In this document: positions 41,509 to 49,827 of the stretch, piece by piece
Layout of the letters: the number at the start of each line of letters is the position of its first letter
Numbering within the stretch: position 1 is the stretch's first letter
Source: Deltaproteobacteria bacterium
GTDB taxonomy: Bacteria > Myxococcota_A > Polyangia > DRWM01 > JAAZOP01
Reading direction: 5' to 3'
Length of the DNA stretch: 64,000 nt
Assembly: GCA_016218815.1 (NCBI GenBank)
Contig: JACRCX010000047.1
Location: forward strand, 1 to 64,000
The notes under the pieces: generated by a model
The model's database searches: none
The model's input: the letters and a program-made list of their open reading frames with translations, nothing else
Told to the model about the DNA's origin: nothing
Program-made: the position numbers and the translations under genes

Positions 41509-43026
41509 ATGGGCCGGATGCTGCGAGAGAAGAGCTACGTTCCGCGGCAGGGAGTGTGGGAGATCACGCTGGCGTGCAACATGAGGTGCCGGCACTGCGG
41601 TTCGCACGCGGGCCGGCCGCGGGACGACGAGCTGTCGACGGACGAGGCCCTGCGGGCGCTGGGGGAGCTGGCGGCGGCGGGGTGCGAGCGGCTGGTGCTC
41701 TCGGGCGGCGAGCCGCTGGTGCGGCGGGACTGGCCGCGGCTGGTCGAGGAAGGGGCGCGGCTGGGCATCGGGATGAAGATGATCACCAACGGGTGGTGTC
41801 TCGACGACGCCGTCGCCCGCACGGCAAAGGACGCGGGTCTCGCGGCGGTCGGCATCTCCCTGGACGGGTTGGAGGAGAGCCACGACTTCGTGCGGCGTGC
41901 CGCGGGGGCGTACCGGCACGCGCTGGACGCGATCCGCACGGCGCGGGCTGCGGGGATCCCCGTCGCCGTGGTGACGCACATCAACCGGCGGAGCCTGCCC
42001 GAGCTGGACGCGATGCACTCGCTGCTGTCGGCCGAGGGGATCTACGCCTGGCAGGTGCAGCTCGGGAATCCCGCGGGCGAGCTGGCGCTGCACCGCGAGC
42101 TGACGCTCGAGCCGCGGGACCTGTTGACGATCATCCCGGCGGTGGCGCGGCTGGTACAGATGGGCGGGTTGCGCGTCGTGCCGGCGGACAACCTGGGCTA
42201 CTACGGTCCGCACGAGCGTGTGCTGCGGACGAACTCGCGCTACGGCCTGCCGACGTTCGCGGGGTGCCTGGGCGGCAAGACGCACTTCGGGCTGGAGTCC
42301 AACGGCAACCTCAAGGCGTGCCTCTCGCTGCCGTCCGCGCGGCACGGATGCTCGGACTACGTCGAAGGCAACCTGCGGGAGGCGTCGTTCGGCGAGCTGT
42401 GGGGCCGGCCCGGCGCCTTCGCCTTCAACCGCGCGTCGCGGCTCGAGGATCTGGGCGGGTTCTGCCGGACGTGCGAGCACGCGCGCCTGTGTCACGGCGG
42501 GTGCCGCTGGTCGGCGACGGTCAACGGCGGCGGGCTCGAGAACCCGTACTGCTGGTACCGCGTGGAGGCCGAAGAGCGTCCGCGAGCGGCGAGGTCGCGC
42601 GGGCGCGTGGCGGCGGCGCTGGCGGCGCCGCTGCTCCTGGCCGGCGCGGCGGGCTGCTACGACAGCAACGGCCCCGACGACGTGTCGGACGTGGCCGCGG
42701 ACGACGCCACCGCGTCCGAGGACATCCCGGTGGCGGACGCGGCCTACGGCTTCCCCGACGAAGCAACTCCCGGCGACGTCTACGGCATCCCCGACGTCCG
42801 CGACGAAGCCACGCCGACCGACGCGTACGGCATTCCGGACGTCCGCGAGGACGGCATGCCGATGGACGCCTACGGCATTCCCGACGAGGTCGCGATGCCG
42901 GATGCGGCGTACGGGTTCCCGGACATGGCCGACGACGGCACGCCGTCGGGGGCCTACGGCTTCCCGGACGACGCCGACGACGGCGCGCCTTCCAACGCTT
43001 ACGGGTTCCCGGACGAGAAGAAGTAG
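41509..43026 (+). CDS. Radical SAM/SPASM enzyme fused to lipobox and YG[FI]PD repeat tail
   Basis: 505 residues from an ATG with AAGGAGGTG 5 bases upstream. Residues 1-351 form a radical SAM/SPASM enzyme: CX3CX2C at Cys23/27/30 (ACNMRCRHC), SGGEP at 65-69, GISLDG near 121, and a SPASM Cys set (AGCLGG, LKAC, FCRTCEHARLCHGGC, PYC). Such enzymes mature ribosomal peptides with thioether or carbon-carbon links. The frame runs on without a stop into an Arg-rich stretch, a hydrophobic segment and a lipobox (LAGAAGC, Cys383), then an acidic region with seven [AV]YG[FI]PD units (Tyr at 413, 425, 440, 455, 468, 483, 498). The tail has exactly the form of a separate lipoprotein. In-frame GTGs at 42562 and 42607 could start it independently. 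A maturase fused to its own substrate is inferred. Confidence 0.88.
   Translation: MGRMLREKSYVPRQGVWEITLACNMRCRHCGSHAGRPRDDELSTDEALRALGELAAAGCERLVLSGGEPLVRRDWPRLVEEGARLGIGMKMITNGWCLDDAVARTAKDAGLAAVGISLDGLEESHDFVRRAAGAYRHALDAIRTARAAGIPVAVVTHINRRSLPELDAMHSLLSAEGIYAWQVQLGNPAGELALHRELTLEPRDLLTIIPAVARLVQMGGLRVVPADNLGYYGPHERVLRTNSRYGLPTFAGCLGGKTHFGLESNGNLKACLSLPSARHGCSDYVEGNLREASFGELWGRPGAFAFNRASRLEDLGGFCRTCEHARLCHGGCRWSATVNGGGLENPYCWYRVEAEERPRAARSRGRVAAALAAPLLLAGAAGCYDSNGPDDVSDVAADDATASEDIPVADAAYGFPDEATPGDVYGIPDVRDEATPTDAYGIPDVREDGMPMDAYGIPDEVAMPDAAYGFPDMADDGTPSGAYGFPDDADDGAPSNAYGFPDEKK
42745..43011 (+). repeat. Seven tandem units encoding YG[FI]PD
   Basis: TACGG(C/G)(T/A)T(T/C)CC(C/G)GAC recurs at 36-45-base spacing. 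Spacers encode acidic and Thr/Pro/Met residues that vary, while the YG[FI]PD core is invariant. Confidence 0.9.
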
Positions 43027-43048
43027 CGGGATCTTGAGGCGCACCGGG

Positions 43049-44539
43049 GTGGGTCCGAACGGGACGTTTCGCGCGAAGGGCGCAAGGGCTGCGAAGGCCG
43101 CAAGGGCGGGGTGGCTGGCGGCGCTGGCGGTGGTGCTCGGCGCCGGCGAGGCTGCGGCCGGCGGGTTCCACGTGTCGGTGGTCGGGGGGCGTCGCGACGG
43201 GATGCTGGCGAACCTCGCGTCGCCGGACGACGTCACCGCCATCTTCCACAACCCGGCCGGCCTTCCGGATCTGGGCGGCCCGCGGCTGGAGCTGTTCGGC
43301 GCGCCGGCGTTCCTGGACAACGACTTCCGCCTGCGGGCGCTCGACCCGGCACGCTTCCCCGAGATCAACCCGGCACGCTGCGGAGAGGAAGGGCGCGACC
43401 CGTGCCCGTGGCCGATCGGCGAGGACGGGGTCTACCAAGCCACGCTGGAGCCGGAATCGACCTTCGGCGTGGTCCCGTTCCTCGGATTCAGCACCGACCT
43501 CGGGTTCGTCTCCGAGCGCCTGCACGACCTGGCCGTCGGCGTGGCGGTCTACGCGCCGGACTTCTACGGCGGGGCGTACGGGGCGAGCGGGCCGGCGTCG
43601 TACTTCATGACCGAGGGCTACTTCGCGGTGGTGGCGACGACGGTGGCCGTGGGATGGCGGGTGAGCGAGCAGCTCGCGCTGGGGTTCAACGTCTCGTACG
43701 AGTACATGCGCCTGTCTCTGGGCAGGCGGCTGAGCTTCATCGATGCGTTGACGGAGCCGGGCGCCGAGCCTTCGTCGGTGGCGCGCGCGGTACAGCGGAC
43801 GTTCGGCGACGCGCTGTTCGAGTTCACGGGAGAGGACCACGGCGCGGGGTGGACGGTGTCGCTCTTGTGGACGCCCCTGCCGCCGATCTCGGCCGCGCTG
43901 ACGCTCGGCTTCTCCTCGCCGGCGAAGCTGTCCGGCCCGCTCCTGCTCCGCCCGACGCGCGAGGGGGTCGCTTCGTTCGACGACCTCGCGGCGCTGGGCG
44001 TAGACCTGCCGACGGGGCTCGAGGTCGAGATGCCGATCCCGCCGGCAATCGGCGTGGGGCTGCGGGTCGTGCCGGTGCCCGGGCTGGAGCTGGGCCTGGA
44101 CGCGCGCTTCTGGCTCTACCAGCTCTACGGCGAGCAGCGGGTGACGCCGCTCTACCGGGCCGGATCGACCGGCATCCGGCCGCTCACCGCCGAATCGCTC
44201 TCGCAGCCGAAGGATGACGACGTGAGCCTCGAGATCGCCCTGGGCGCGATGTTCCGCCCGCCGGGCCTCGCGGAGCTGGAGCTGATGGTCGGCGCGGGAT
44301 TCGATCTGTCCCCGGTGCCGGACGAGACCTTCTCCCTGGACAACCCGGCGCCCTCGACGGTGCTGCTCTCGACCGGGGCGCGGTGGCAGATCGACGAACA
44401 CTGGCGCGTGGCGCTCGGGTACATCTTCATGATCTACGTGCCGCGCGACATCCGCACCAGTCGCCTCTCGCCGCCGGCCAATGTCTCCGGCGGCGGGTTC
44501 AACCACATGCCCTCGGTGGAGGTCGAGGTGCGGTTCTGA
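43049..44539 (+). CDS. FadL/OmpP1-family outer membrane protein
   Basis: About 496 residues from GTG 43049, with GAGG 9 bases upstream; TTG 43034 is an alternative. The basic n-region FRAKGARAAKAARAG is encoded by a CGCAAAG repeat, followed by the hydrophobic signal core and GEAAAGG. Mature part: FHVSVVGGRRDGMLANLASP then AIFHNPAGLPDLGG, the FadL/OmpP1 signature, many aromatic beta strands, and a C-terminal Phe (VEVEVRF) as expected for a barrel. These channels import hydrophobic compounds. It begins 22 bases after the radical SAM stop, so it is likely co-transcribed. Confidence 0.88.
   Translation: MGPNGTFRAKGARAAKAARAGWLAALAVVLGAGEAAAGGFHVSVVGGRRDGMLANLASPDDVTAIFHNPAGLPDLGGPRLELFGAPAFLDNDFRLRALDPARFPEINPARCGEEGRDPCPWPIGEDGVYQATLEPESTFGVVPFLGFSTDLGFVSERLHDLAVGVAVYAPDFYGGAYGASGPASYFMTEGYFAVVATTVAVGWRVSEQLALGFNVSYEYMRLSLGRRLSFIDALTEPGAEPSSVARAVQRTFGDALFEFTGEDHGAGWTVSLLWTPLPPISAALTLGFSSPAKLSGPLLLRPTREGVASFDDLAALGVDLPTGLEVEMPIPPAIGVGLRVVPVPGLELGLDARFWLYQLYGEQRVTPLYRAGSTGIRPLTAESLSQPKDDDVSLEIALGAMFRPPGLAELELMVGAGFDLSPVPDETFSLDNPAPSTVLLSTGARWQIDEHWRVALGYIFMIYVPRDIRTSRLSPPANVSGGGFNHMPSVEVEVRF
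43067..43110 (+). repeat. CGCAAAG-type repeat inside a signal-peptide region
   Basis: TTTCGCGCGAAGGGCGCAAG then GGCTGCGAAGGCCGCAAGG. Encodes the n-region of the FadL-like protein. Confidence 0.8.
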
Positions 44540-44544
44540 TGGGA

Positions 44545-44590
44545 GGGGGCTGAGCGGGGCAAAGAAATCACCGATGGACACCGATAGCGG
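44545..44590 (+). repeat. Composite GCTGAG/ACCGATGGACACC repeat
   Basis: GGGGCTGAGCGGGGCAAAG followed by AAATCACCGATGGACACCG. Matches the element after the gene ending at 13955. Confidence 0.7.
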
Positions 44591-44678
44591 GACAGCGTCC
44601 GCCTACCGAACCGCGACCGTCAGGGAGCGGATGCGGCTGGCGGTTGCAGCGCGGAGCGTGGAGAGCGAGGATCGACTG

Positions 44679-46082
44679 ATGCGATGCGGACGTCGACGGG
44701 TGTCGTTTCTCGTCCTGACGGCGTGCGTCCCCCTCATGGGTGCGTGCGGCGGGGACGACGGCGCGGGGGCAGATGCGATCGAGGGGTCGGGCGACGGCGC
44801 GGCGGACGGCGACTCGGGCCGCAACGAGGACATCGGCGGGGACGGGGAAGCGGACCTGTCCGCCGAAGCCGAGGAGGAGACCGGCGAGGACGCAACGCTC
44901 GACGCGGATTCAGGGGCCGAAGGGGATGCCGGCGACGCGGCGGAGGCGGACACGGGAACGGGGGACGAGGAATGGCTGTGGCGGGCGCTGCGGGGAGAGA
45001 TCACGCCGGAGGAGGCGCTGCACGCCGTGGCGTACTCGGGCGGTTGGCCGATCCGCACGGACGACGGGTACCTCTTCGCGCGGCTGGACGACGGCGGCGG
45101 GCCCTACGAGCTGGCGGGCGATCATACGGGCTGGAGCGCCGTGGACATGACGCTGGACCACGGACTGTGGTGGGTCCGCTCGGCGGTCCCCGACCCGGCG
45201 GGCTCGAGGTACAAGTTCGTCGACGGCGCGGGCGGCTACGGCGCCGATCCGATGGCGAGGAACTTCGGCTACGACTCGTTCGGCGAGTATTCCCTGGTCG
45301 CGCCGGACGGGCCGCACCTCGAGCGCTGGCCGGATCTGGGTGACGGCGTCGTCCAGCCGCGGGATCTGCGCGTGTGGGTCCCGGCCGGAACGCCGCGGCG
45401 GCACCTGTACGTGCACGACGGGCAGAACCTGTTCGACCCGGCGGCGCCGTGGGGCGGCTGGCATCTGCAAGAGGCGTTGGGGCCGGAGACGCTCGCGGTG
45501 GGGATCGACAACACGACGGACCGTCTGGACGAGTACACGCCGGTACAGGACGAGGCCGGCGGCGTGCCGATCGGGGGCCGGGGGGACGAGTATGCGGACT
45601 TCGTCGAGGAGACGGTGCGGCCGCTGATCGAGACGCGGTACGGCACTCCCGAGCAGGTCGGGGTGCTGGGCTCGTCGCTGGGCGGTCTCATCGCCTTCCA
45701 CGAGGCGACGAGATTCCCGGGTGCGTACGACTTCGCGGCGTCGATGTCCGGGACGTTCGGGTGGGGCTCGATGGAGCTGACGAATGAGACGTTGATCGAC
45801 CGCGCGGCGGCAGGCGGCCACGGCACGACGGTGCTTTATCTCGATTCGGGCGGCGGCCCGGGCTCGGGCTGCATCGACTTGGACGGCGACGGCATCCAGG
45901 ACGACAGTCCCGACGCGGCGGACAACTACTGCGAGACGCGGCAGATGGCCGACACGCTCGCGGGCGCCGGCTACGTCTGGGACGTCGACCTCTTCCACTG
46001 GTGGGAGGCGGACGCCCCGCACAACGAGGCCGCGTGGGCGGCCCGGGTGGGACGTCCGGTGGGGATCTTCGAGGGGCTGTAG
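44679..46082 (+). CDS. Lipoprotein esterase of the Fes/IroE type with N-terminal E-set domain
   Basis: 467 residues, lipid Cys at 23 (LMGAC), GAGCGAGG upstream. After an Asp/Glu linker comes an E-set domain like those of CBM48/enterochelin esterases (GYLFARLDDGGGPYELAGDH, RYKFVDGAGG). An alpha/beta hydrolase follows, with YVHDGQNLFDP and the nucleophile elbow GVLGSSLGGLIAFHE; His near the C-terminus (LFHWWEADAPHNEAAW) can complete the triad. It hydrolyses an ester outside the cell; substrate unknown. The GH5 gene follows after 16 bases. Confidence 0.85.
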   Translation: MRCGRRRVSFLVLTACVPLMGACGGDDGAGADAIEGSGDGAADGDSGRNEDIGGDGEADLSAEAEEETGEDATLDADSGAEGDAGDAAEADTGTGDEEWLWRALRGEITPEEALHAVAYSGGWPIRTDDGYLFARLDDGGGPYELAGDHTGWSAVDMTLDHGLWWVRSAVPDPAGSRYKFVDGAGGYGADPMARNFGYDSFGEYSLVAPDGPHLERWPDLGDGVVQPRDLRVWVPAGTPRRHLYVHDGQNLFDPAAPWGGWHLQEALGPETLAVGIDNTTDRLDEYTPVQDEAGGVPIGGRGDEYADFVEETVRPLIETRYGTPEQVGVLGSSLGGLIAFHEATRFPGAYDFAASMSGTFGWGSMELTNETLIDRAAAGGHGTTVLYLDSGGGPGSGCIDLDGDGIQDDSPDAADNYCETRQMADTLAGAGYVWDVDLFHWWEADAPHNEAAWAARVGRPVGIFEGL

Positions 46083-46098
46083 AGGACAGGAGCCGTCG

Positions 46099-47583
46099 AT
46101 GCCGAAGCAACCACCTCCCTTGCACCCGCCGATTCCCGGCCTCCCGGCCCTCCTGCTCCTCGCGGCAACCGCCTGCTACGGCACCACGGCGACCCCCGGG
46201 GATGCGGTCGAGACCGACCCGTCGCCCGGCGACACCGACGCGGCGAGCGACGATGCGGGAGACGTCGCTGCCCCCGTCCTCGCGCCGCCCTGGACCGACG
46301 ACCAGGGGCGGGCCGTGTTCTACGTCGGCGTGAACCTCGGGGAGGAGACGAAGCGTCCGCCCGAGTTCCTGCCCGCCCTCGGGGACGACGAGCTGGAGCT
46401 GCTCGAGGGCTGGGGCGTCACGCTGGTGCGCTTCCTCATCCTGTGGGAGGCGATCGAGCCGGAACGCGGGGTCTTCGACGACGCATATCTGGAGACGGTG
46501 AGGGCGAAGCTCGATGCGCTCGCGGCGCACGGCATCGACGCGGTGCTGGACATGCACCAGGACATCTTCGGCCGCGGCTTCGGCTTCGCGGGGGCGCCGC
46601 GCTGGGCGTGCGACGAGGCGCACTACGCGGCGTTCACACCGATGGAACCGTGGTTCATGAACTACTTCTCCGAAGAGGTCGAGGCGTGCTTCGACGCGCT
46701 GTGGGGCGACCGGACGCTGTGGGACGAGGTCCGCGACGCGTGGGCGCGCGCGGCTGCGGCGCTGGGCGATCACCCCGCGGTGGTCGGCTTCGACCTGTTC
46801 AACGAACCGTTCCCGGGGACGACCGCGACGGCGACGTTCGAGCGCGAGGTGCTGCCGGCGTTCCACGAGCACGTCGCGGCGGGGTTCACCGGCGCGGCGG
46901 CGTCGAAGCGGGTCTTCGTCGAGCCGGCGGTGACATACGATTTCTCGCCGCAGACGCGGCTGCCGCCGTTCACTGCGGGCGAGGGGTTCGCGCCGCACTA
47001 TTACCCGACGTTCGTGGAATCCGGCGCGTACGCGGGGCGGGAGGCCGACGTGGCGGCCGACCTCCTGGACATGGCCGGCGACGCGGCTCACCTGGGCGGA
47101 CCGCTCTTCCTGGGCGAGTTCGGAATCGGCAACGACGCTGCGGACGCGGCCGCGTACCTCTCGCACATGATCGACGGCGTGCTGGCGCTGGGCGGCTCGA
47201 TGGCGCCGTGGGACTTCTCCCGCGGCGGTCCGGGCGGCTACGGTCTGCGCGACCTCGACGGAGCGCCCTACCCTTGCACGGCGGCGCTGCGCCGACCGTA
47301 CGTCCATCGCCTGGCCGGCCGGCTGGTGTCGACGTCCTACGACCGCGCCACCGGGACGCTGGACGTCACGTGGGAGGAGACCGGCATCGACGCGCCCACG
47401 ATCTTCGTCGTCCCCGCGGGCCCGGATTGCCGGCTGGCGTCCATTTCCTCGACGACCGATCCGACGGGCTCGTTCGAGGTGGCCGCCGGCGAGCATCCCA
47501 ACCGGCTGGAACTGGACGTCTCCGCGGACGTGCCCGTCCACTCCTTCCGCCTCGTCCGGCCTTGTTCCGACCCCGCGCCGTGA
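46099..47583 (+). CDS. GH5-family glycosidase lipoprotein (endoglycoceramidase-like)
   Basis: 494 residues, lipid Cys at 26 (ATAC), AGGAG 6 bases before the ATG. The (beta/alpha)8 enzyme shows DDAYLETVRAKLDAL, LDMHQDIFGRGFGF, the acid/base in FDLFNEPFPG and the nucleophile in FLGEFGIGND. The MHQDxxGRGFG block resembles endoglycoceramidases more than cellulases. A C-terminal beta domain follows. Together with the esterase upstream it suggests attack on glycolipid or acylated glycan in prey or debris (inference). Confidence 0.85.
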   Translation: MPKQPPPLHPPIPGLPALLLLAATACYGTTATPGDAVETDPSPGDTDAASDDAGDVAAPVLAPPWTDDQGRAVFYVGVNLGEETKRPPEFLPALGDDELELLEGWGVTLVRFLILWEAIEPERGVFDDAYLETVRAKLDALAAHGIDAVLDMHQDIFGRGFGFAGAPRWACDEAHYAAFTPMEPWFMNYFSEEVEACFDALWGDRTLWDEVRDAWARAAAALGDHPAVVGFDLFNEPFPGTTATATFEREVLPAFHEHVAAGFTGAAASKRVFVEPAVTYDFSPQTRLPPFTAGEGFAPHYYPTFVESGAYAGREADVAADLLDMAGDAAHLGGPLFLGEFGIGNDAADAAAYLSHMIDGVLALGGSMAPWDFSRGGPGGYGLRDLDGAPYPCTAALRRPYVHRLAGRLVSTSYDRATGTLDVTWEETGIDAPTIFVVPAGPDCRLASISSTTDPTGSFEVAAGEHPNRLELDVSADVPVHSFRLVRPCSDPAP

Positions 47584-47645
47584 CCCACGCAGATCGATTC
47601 CCCATTCCGACCGTACGATGCCGCTCGCGGACCGGAGGGTTCACC

Positions 47646-47969
47646 ATGCGCATCGGTCATCCGTCCTGGCTTCCCGCCCTGTTCGCCTCGCTGCCCCTGG
47701 GGGCGGCGGCCGTGACGTGCCCTCGCGCGCCGGCGGCCCAGGTCGCACAATCCGACGCGGTGGCGCAGGCGCGGGCGTTGGACATCGCCCGGCAGCAGGC
47801 GGCGCTGGAGGGCTACGACCCCGCGGTGTACCACGTCTCCTCGATCGAGCAGGACGCCGACGGGACGTGGGTGGTCTTCTTCGAGCACGACGCACCGGCG
47901 GCGCCGGGGCAGCACTGCACGGTTTACGTCGCGCCGGACGGCACGACGCGGGTGATGCACGGGCGGTAG
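47646..47969 (+). CDS. Small secreted protein, PepSY-like
   Basis: 107 residues with a signal peptide (GHPSWLPALFASLPLGAAA) and a short domain: AQARALDIARQQAALEGYDP, WVVFFEHD, CTVYVAPDGTTRVMHGR. The strand-helix layout resembles PepSY/YpeB-like inhibitory modules; this is a weak call. GGAGGG precedes the ATG. Confidence 0.6.
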   Translation: MRIGHPSWLPALFASLPLGAAAVTCPRAPAAQVAQSDAVAQARALDIARQQAALEGYDPAVYHVSSIEQDADGTWVVFFEHDAPAAPGQHCTVYVAPDGTTRVMHGR

Positions 47970-47980
47970 GCACCCCGTTC

Positions 47981-48015
47981 CTGGTTCTTCGTTGTTGGTT
48001 CTTGGTCCGGCCGGG
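47981..48015 (+). repeat. TTCTTGGTTGTTGG-type repeat
   Basis: GTTCCTGGTTCTTCGTTGTT then GGTTCTTGGTCCGG; a weaker copy follows near 48060. Confidence 0.6.
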
Positions 48016-48091
48016 CCGGCCCGGGGTTCCGGACTTCCGCACCGATGACCAGGAATCACCGACGTCCTGGTTCCCGGTTTCCGGGTTGCGG

Positions 48092-48097
48092 TACAGT
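48092..48097 (+). promoter_or_regulatory. Candidate -10 box next to a GTG start
   Basis: TACAGT, then 6 bases to GTG 48104; no ribosome site and no clear -35. Confidence 0.35.
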
Positions 48098-48103
48098 CCG
48101 CGC

Positions 48104-49720
48104 GTGGACAAGTCTGCATCGGCTCGATGGGGGATCGATCGCCGTTGGTTCGTCCTTCTCGCCGTCCTGGCCGTCGCGCCGTTCGCGGCGCCGGCGGTTC
48201 GGGCCGTCGACTACGTGAACGACCCGCTGACGGCGCCGGATTTCGCCGGACGCGGCTCGCGGGGCGGCACGTTTTCCGACTCCGGCTGGACGGTGACCGG
48301 GGAGGCGGACGCGGTCTGGTACGAGATCGGCGAGGCGCTGACCAGCGGCCGGGTCGAGTACACGGTGACCGGCCTGTCGCTGGCGACGAGCCTGACCGGG
48401 GTGGACCACGACATCCTCACGCTGTACCAGGCCCCGACGGGCATGGCCGAGCCGGTGCCGTACAGTCCGTTTTTTCGCAACAACGACTTCAAGGTCTTCA
48501 CCCGCATCTTCGGCACCGGCGAGACGGGCCGCCCCGGGGCGATGAAGCTCGAGCTGGCGTTCTGCCCGCGCGGCGAGCCGTGGTACCACGACGACGCGTG
48601 CACTCCCGAGTGCGATCGCAGCGGCCTGGCCTACGGCGGCTCCGGCGGTGACCTCGGGTGGGATGCGGCCGCGTCCTACCGCATGGCCGTCGCGTGGGGC
48701 GGCGAACGCATGGCGTTCTACCGCGACGGTGTCGAGGTCGGCGTCGTGCCGTACCCCGGCGAGTGGGCGCCGCAGCCGCTTCGCGTGCGTCTCGGGTCGC
48801 CTCGCCACGACGGCGTCTATCCGGGCCAGGCGATGATGCCGTTGGGCATCACGATCCGCGACGTGCTCATCCAGGGCGAGCCCGGCGCGCGCACGCCGGC
48901 TTGCGGCGCCGACGCGGGCACCGACGCCGGCGCCGACGGCGATGCAGATGCGGACGTGATCGGGCCGCCCGACGGCGACGGGGGAGGCGGGGAGTTCTCC
49001 GTACTAGCCGACGTGACGGCGGCGAGCTGGGAGGCGGGCGTCTTCCCGGACGTGACCGACCTCAACATCGAGGCCGACGAAATCGGCGGCCCCGTCGCGG
49101 TCGTGTACCTGCGCTTTCCCGCGGTCTCCGGTACGATCAGCCGCGCGGTGCTGCGGCTGCACACCCGGCCGGAATCGTCTGCCGCGGGCGGCGGCGGGCG
49201 CGTCTGCGCGGTGGCGGATGACACCTGGGACGAGACGACGGTGACTTGGGCCACCCGGCCGGCGGTGGGCGTCGCCTGCACCGGCTCCGTGGGCTCGGTC
49301 GATCCGGACGCGGAGGTCGTCTGGGACGTCACCGCGCTGGTGGCCGCGGGAGTCCGCGTAAACCTGGCCTTGGTTTCCAACGACCTGAACGGCGCCCACT
49401 GCCTGAGCAAGGAGGCGGGGGACCCGGCCCTCGCACCTCGCCTGCTCGTCGAGGCCGCACCGGGAGTGGACGGCGGCGACGGGACGAGCGACGAGGACGC
49501 GGCTGGCGAAGCCGACGGCGCCGGTGCATCGGAGGGCGGTCCGGACGCGGGCACGGATGCGGACGCGGCGCGCGACGCGGCGAGGGACGCGGCGCTCCCG
49601 GTGGAGGAAGCCGGAGGCTGTGGCTGCCGCGCCGCGGGGAGCTTCGGTCCGGCGCCCGCCCTTGCCCTGCTCGGTCTGCTCGCTCTCGTCGTGGTGGCGC
49701 GGCGGGGCCGCCGAGGGTGA
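48104..49720 (+). CDS. Secreted DNRLRE-type protein with MYXO-CTERM tail
   Basis: 538 residues. Signal peptide (VLLAVLAVAPFAAPAVRA), a lectin-like N-terminal domain (FSDSGWTVTGEADAVWYEIG, LRVRLGSPRHDG), an Asp/Ala linker, a DNRLRE/CBM96-like domain (AVLRLHTRPESS, DDTWDETTVTWATRPAVG), a second acidic linker, and GGCGCRAAGS followed by a hydrophobic segment and ARRGRRG, a clear MYXO-CTERM. Probably sorted to the cell surface and processed at the Cys. Carbohydrate binding is inferred. Confidence 0.88.
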   Translation: MDKSASARWGIDRRWFVLLAVLAVAPFAAPAVRAVDYVNDPLTAPDFAGRGSRGGTFSDSGWTVTGEADAVWYEIGEALTSGRVEYTVTGLSLATSLTGVDHDILTLYQAPTGMAEPVPYSPFFRNNDFKVFTRIFGTGETGRPGAMKLELAFCPRGEPWYHDDACTPECDRSGLAYGGSGGDLGWDAAASYRMAVAWGGERMAFYRDGVEVGVVPYPGEWAPQPLRVRLGSPRHDGVYPGQAMMPLGITIRDVLIQGEPGARTPACGADAGTDAGADGDADADVIGPPDGDGGGGEFSVLADVTAASWEAGVFPDVTDLNIEADEIGGPVAVVYLRFPAVSGTISRAVLRLHTRPESSAAGGGGRVCAVADDTWDETTVTWATRPAVGVACTGSVGSVDPDAEVVWDVTALVAAGVRVNLALVSNDLNGAHCLSKEAGDPALAPRLLVEAAPGVDGGDGTSDEDAAGEADGAGASEGGPDAGTDADAARDAARDAALPVEEAGGCGCRAAGSFGPAPALALLGLLALVVVARRGRRG

Positions 49721-49827
49721 CCGGGCAGTCGGTGTCCCGGATTCCGTTGAAGGCGTCGCCGGCGTTCGGGTGTCTCGGGCCGCCGGCCGCCATTCCTCGC
49801 CCCGCGGACTCGTGATAGACGTCGCCG

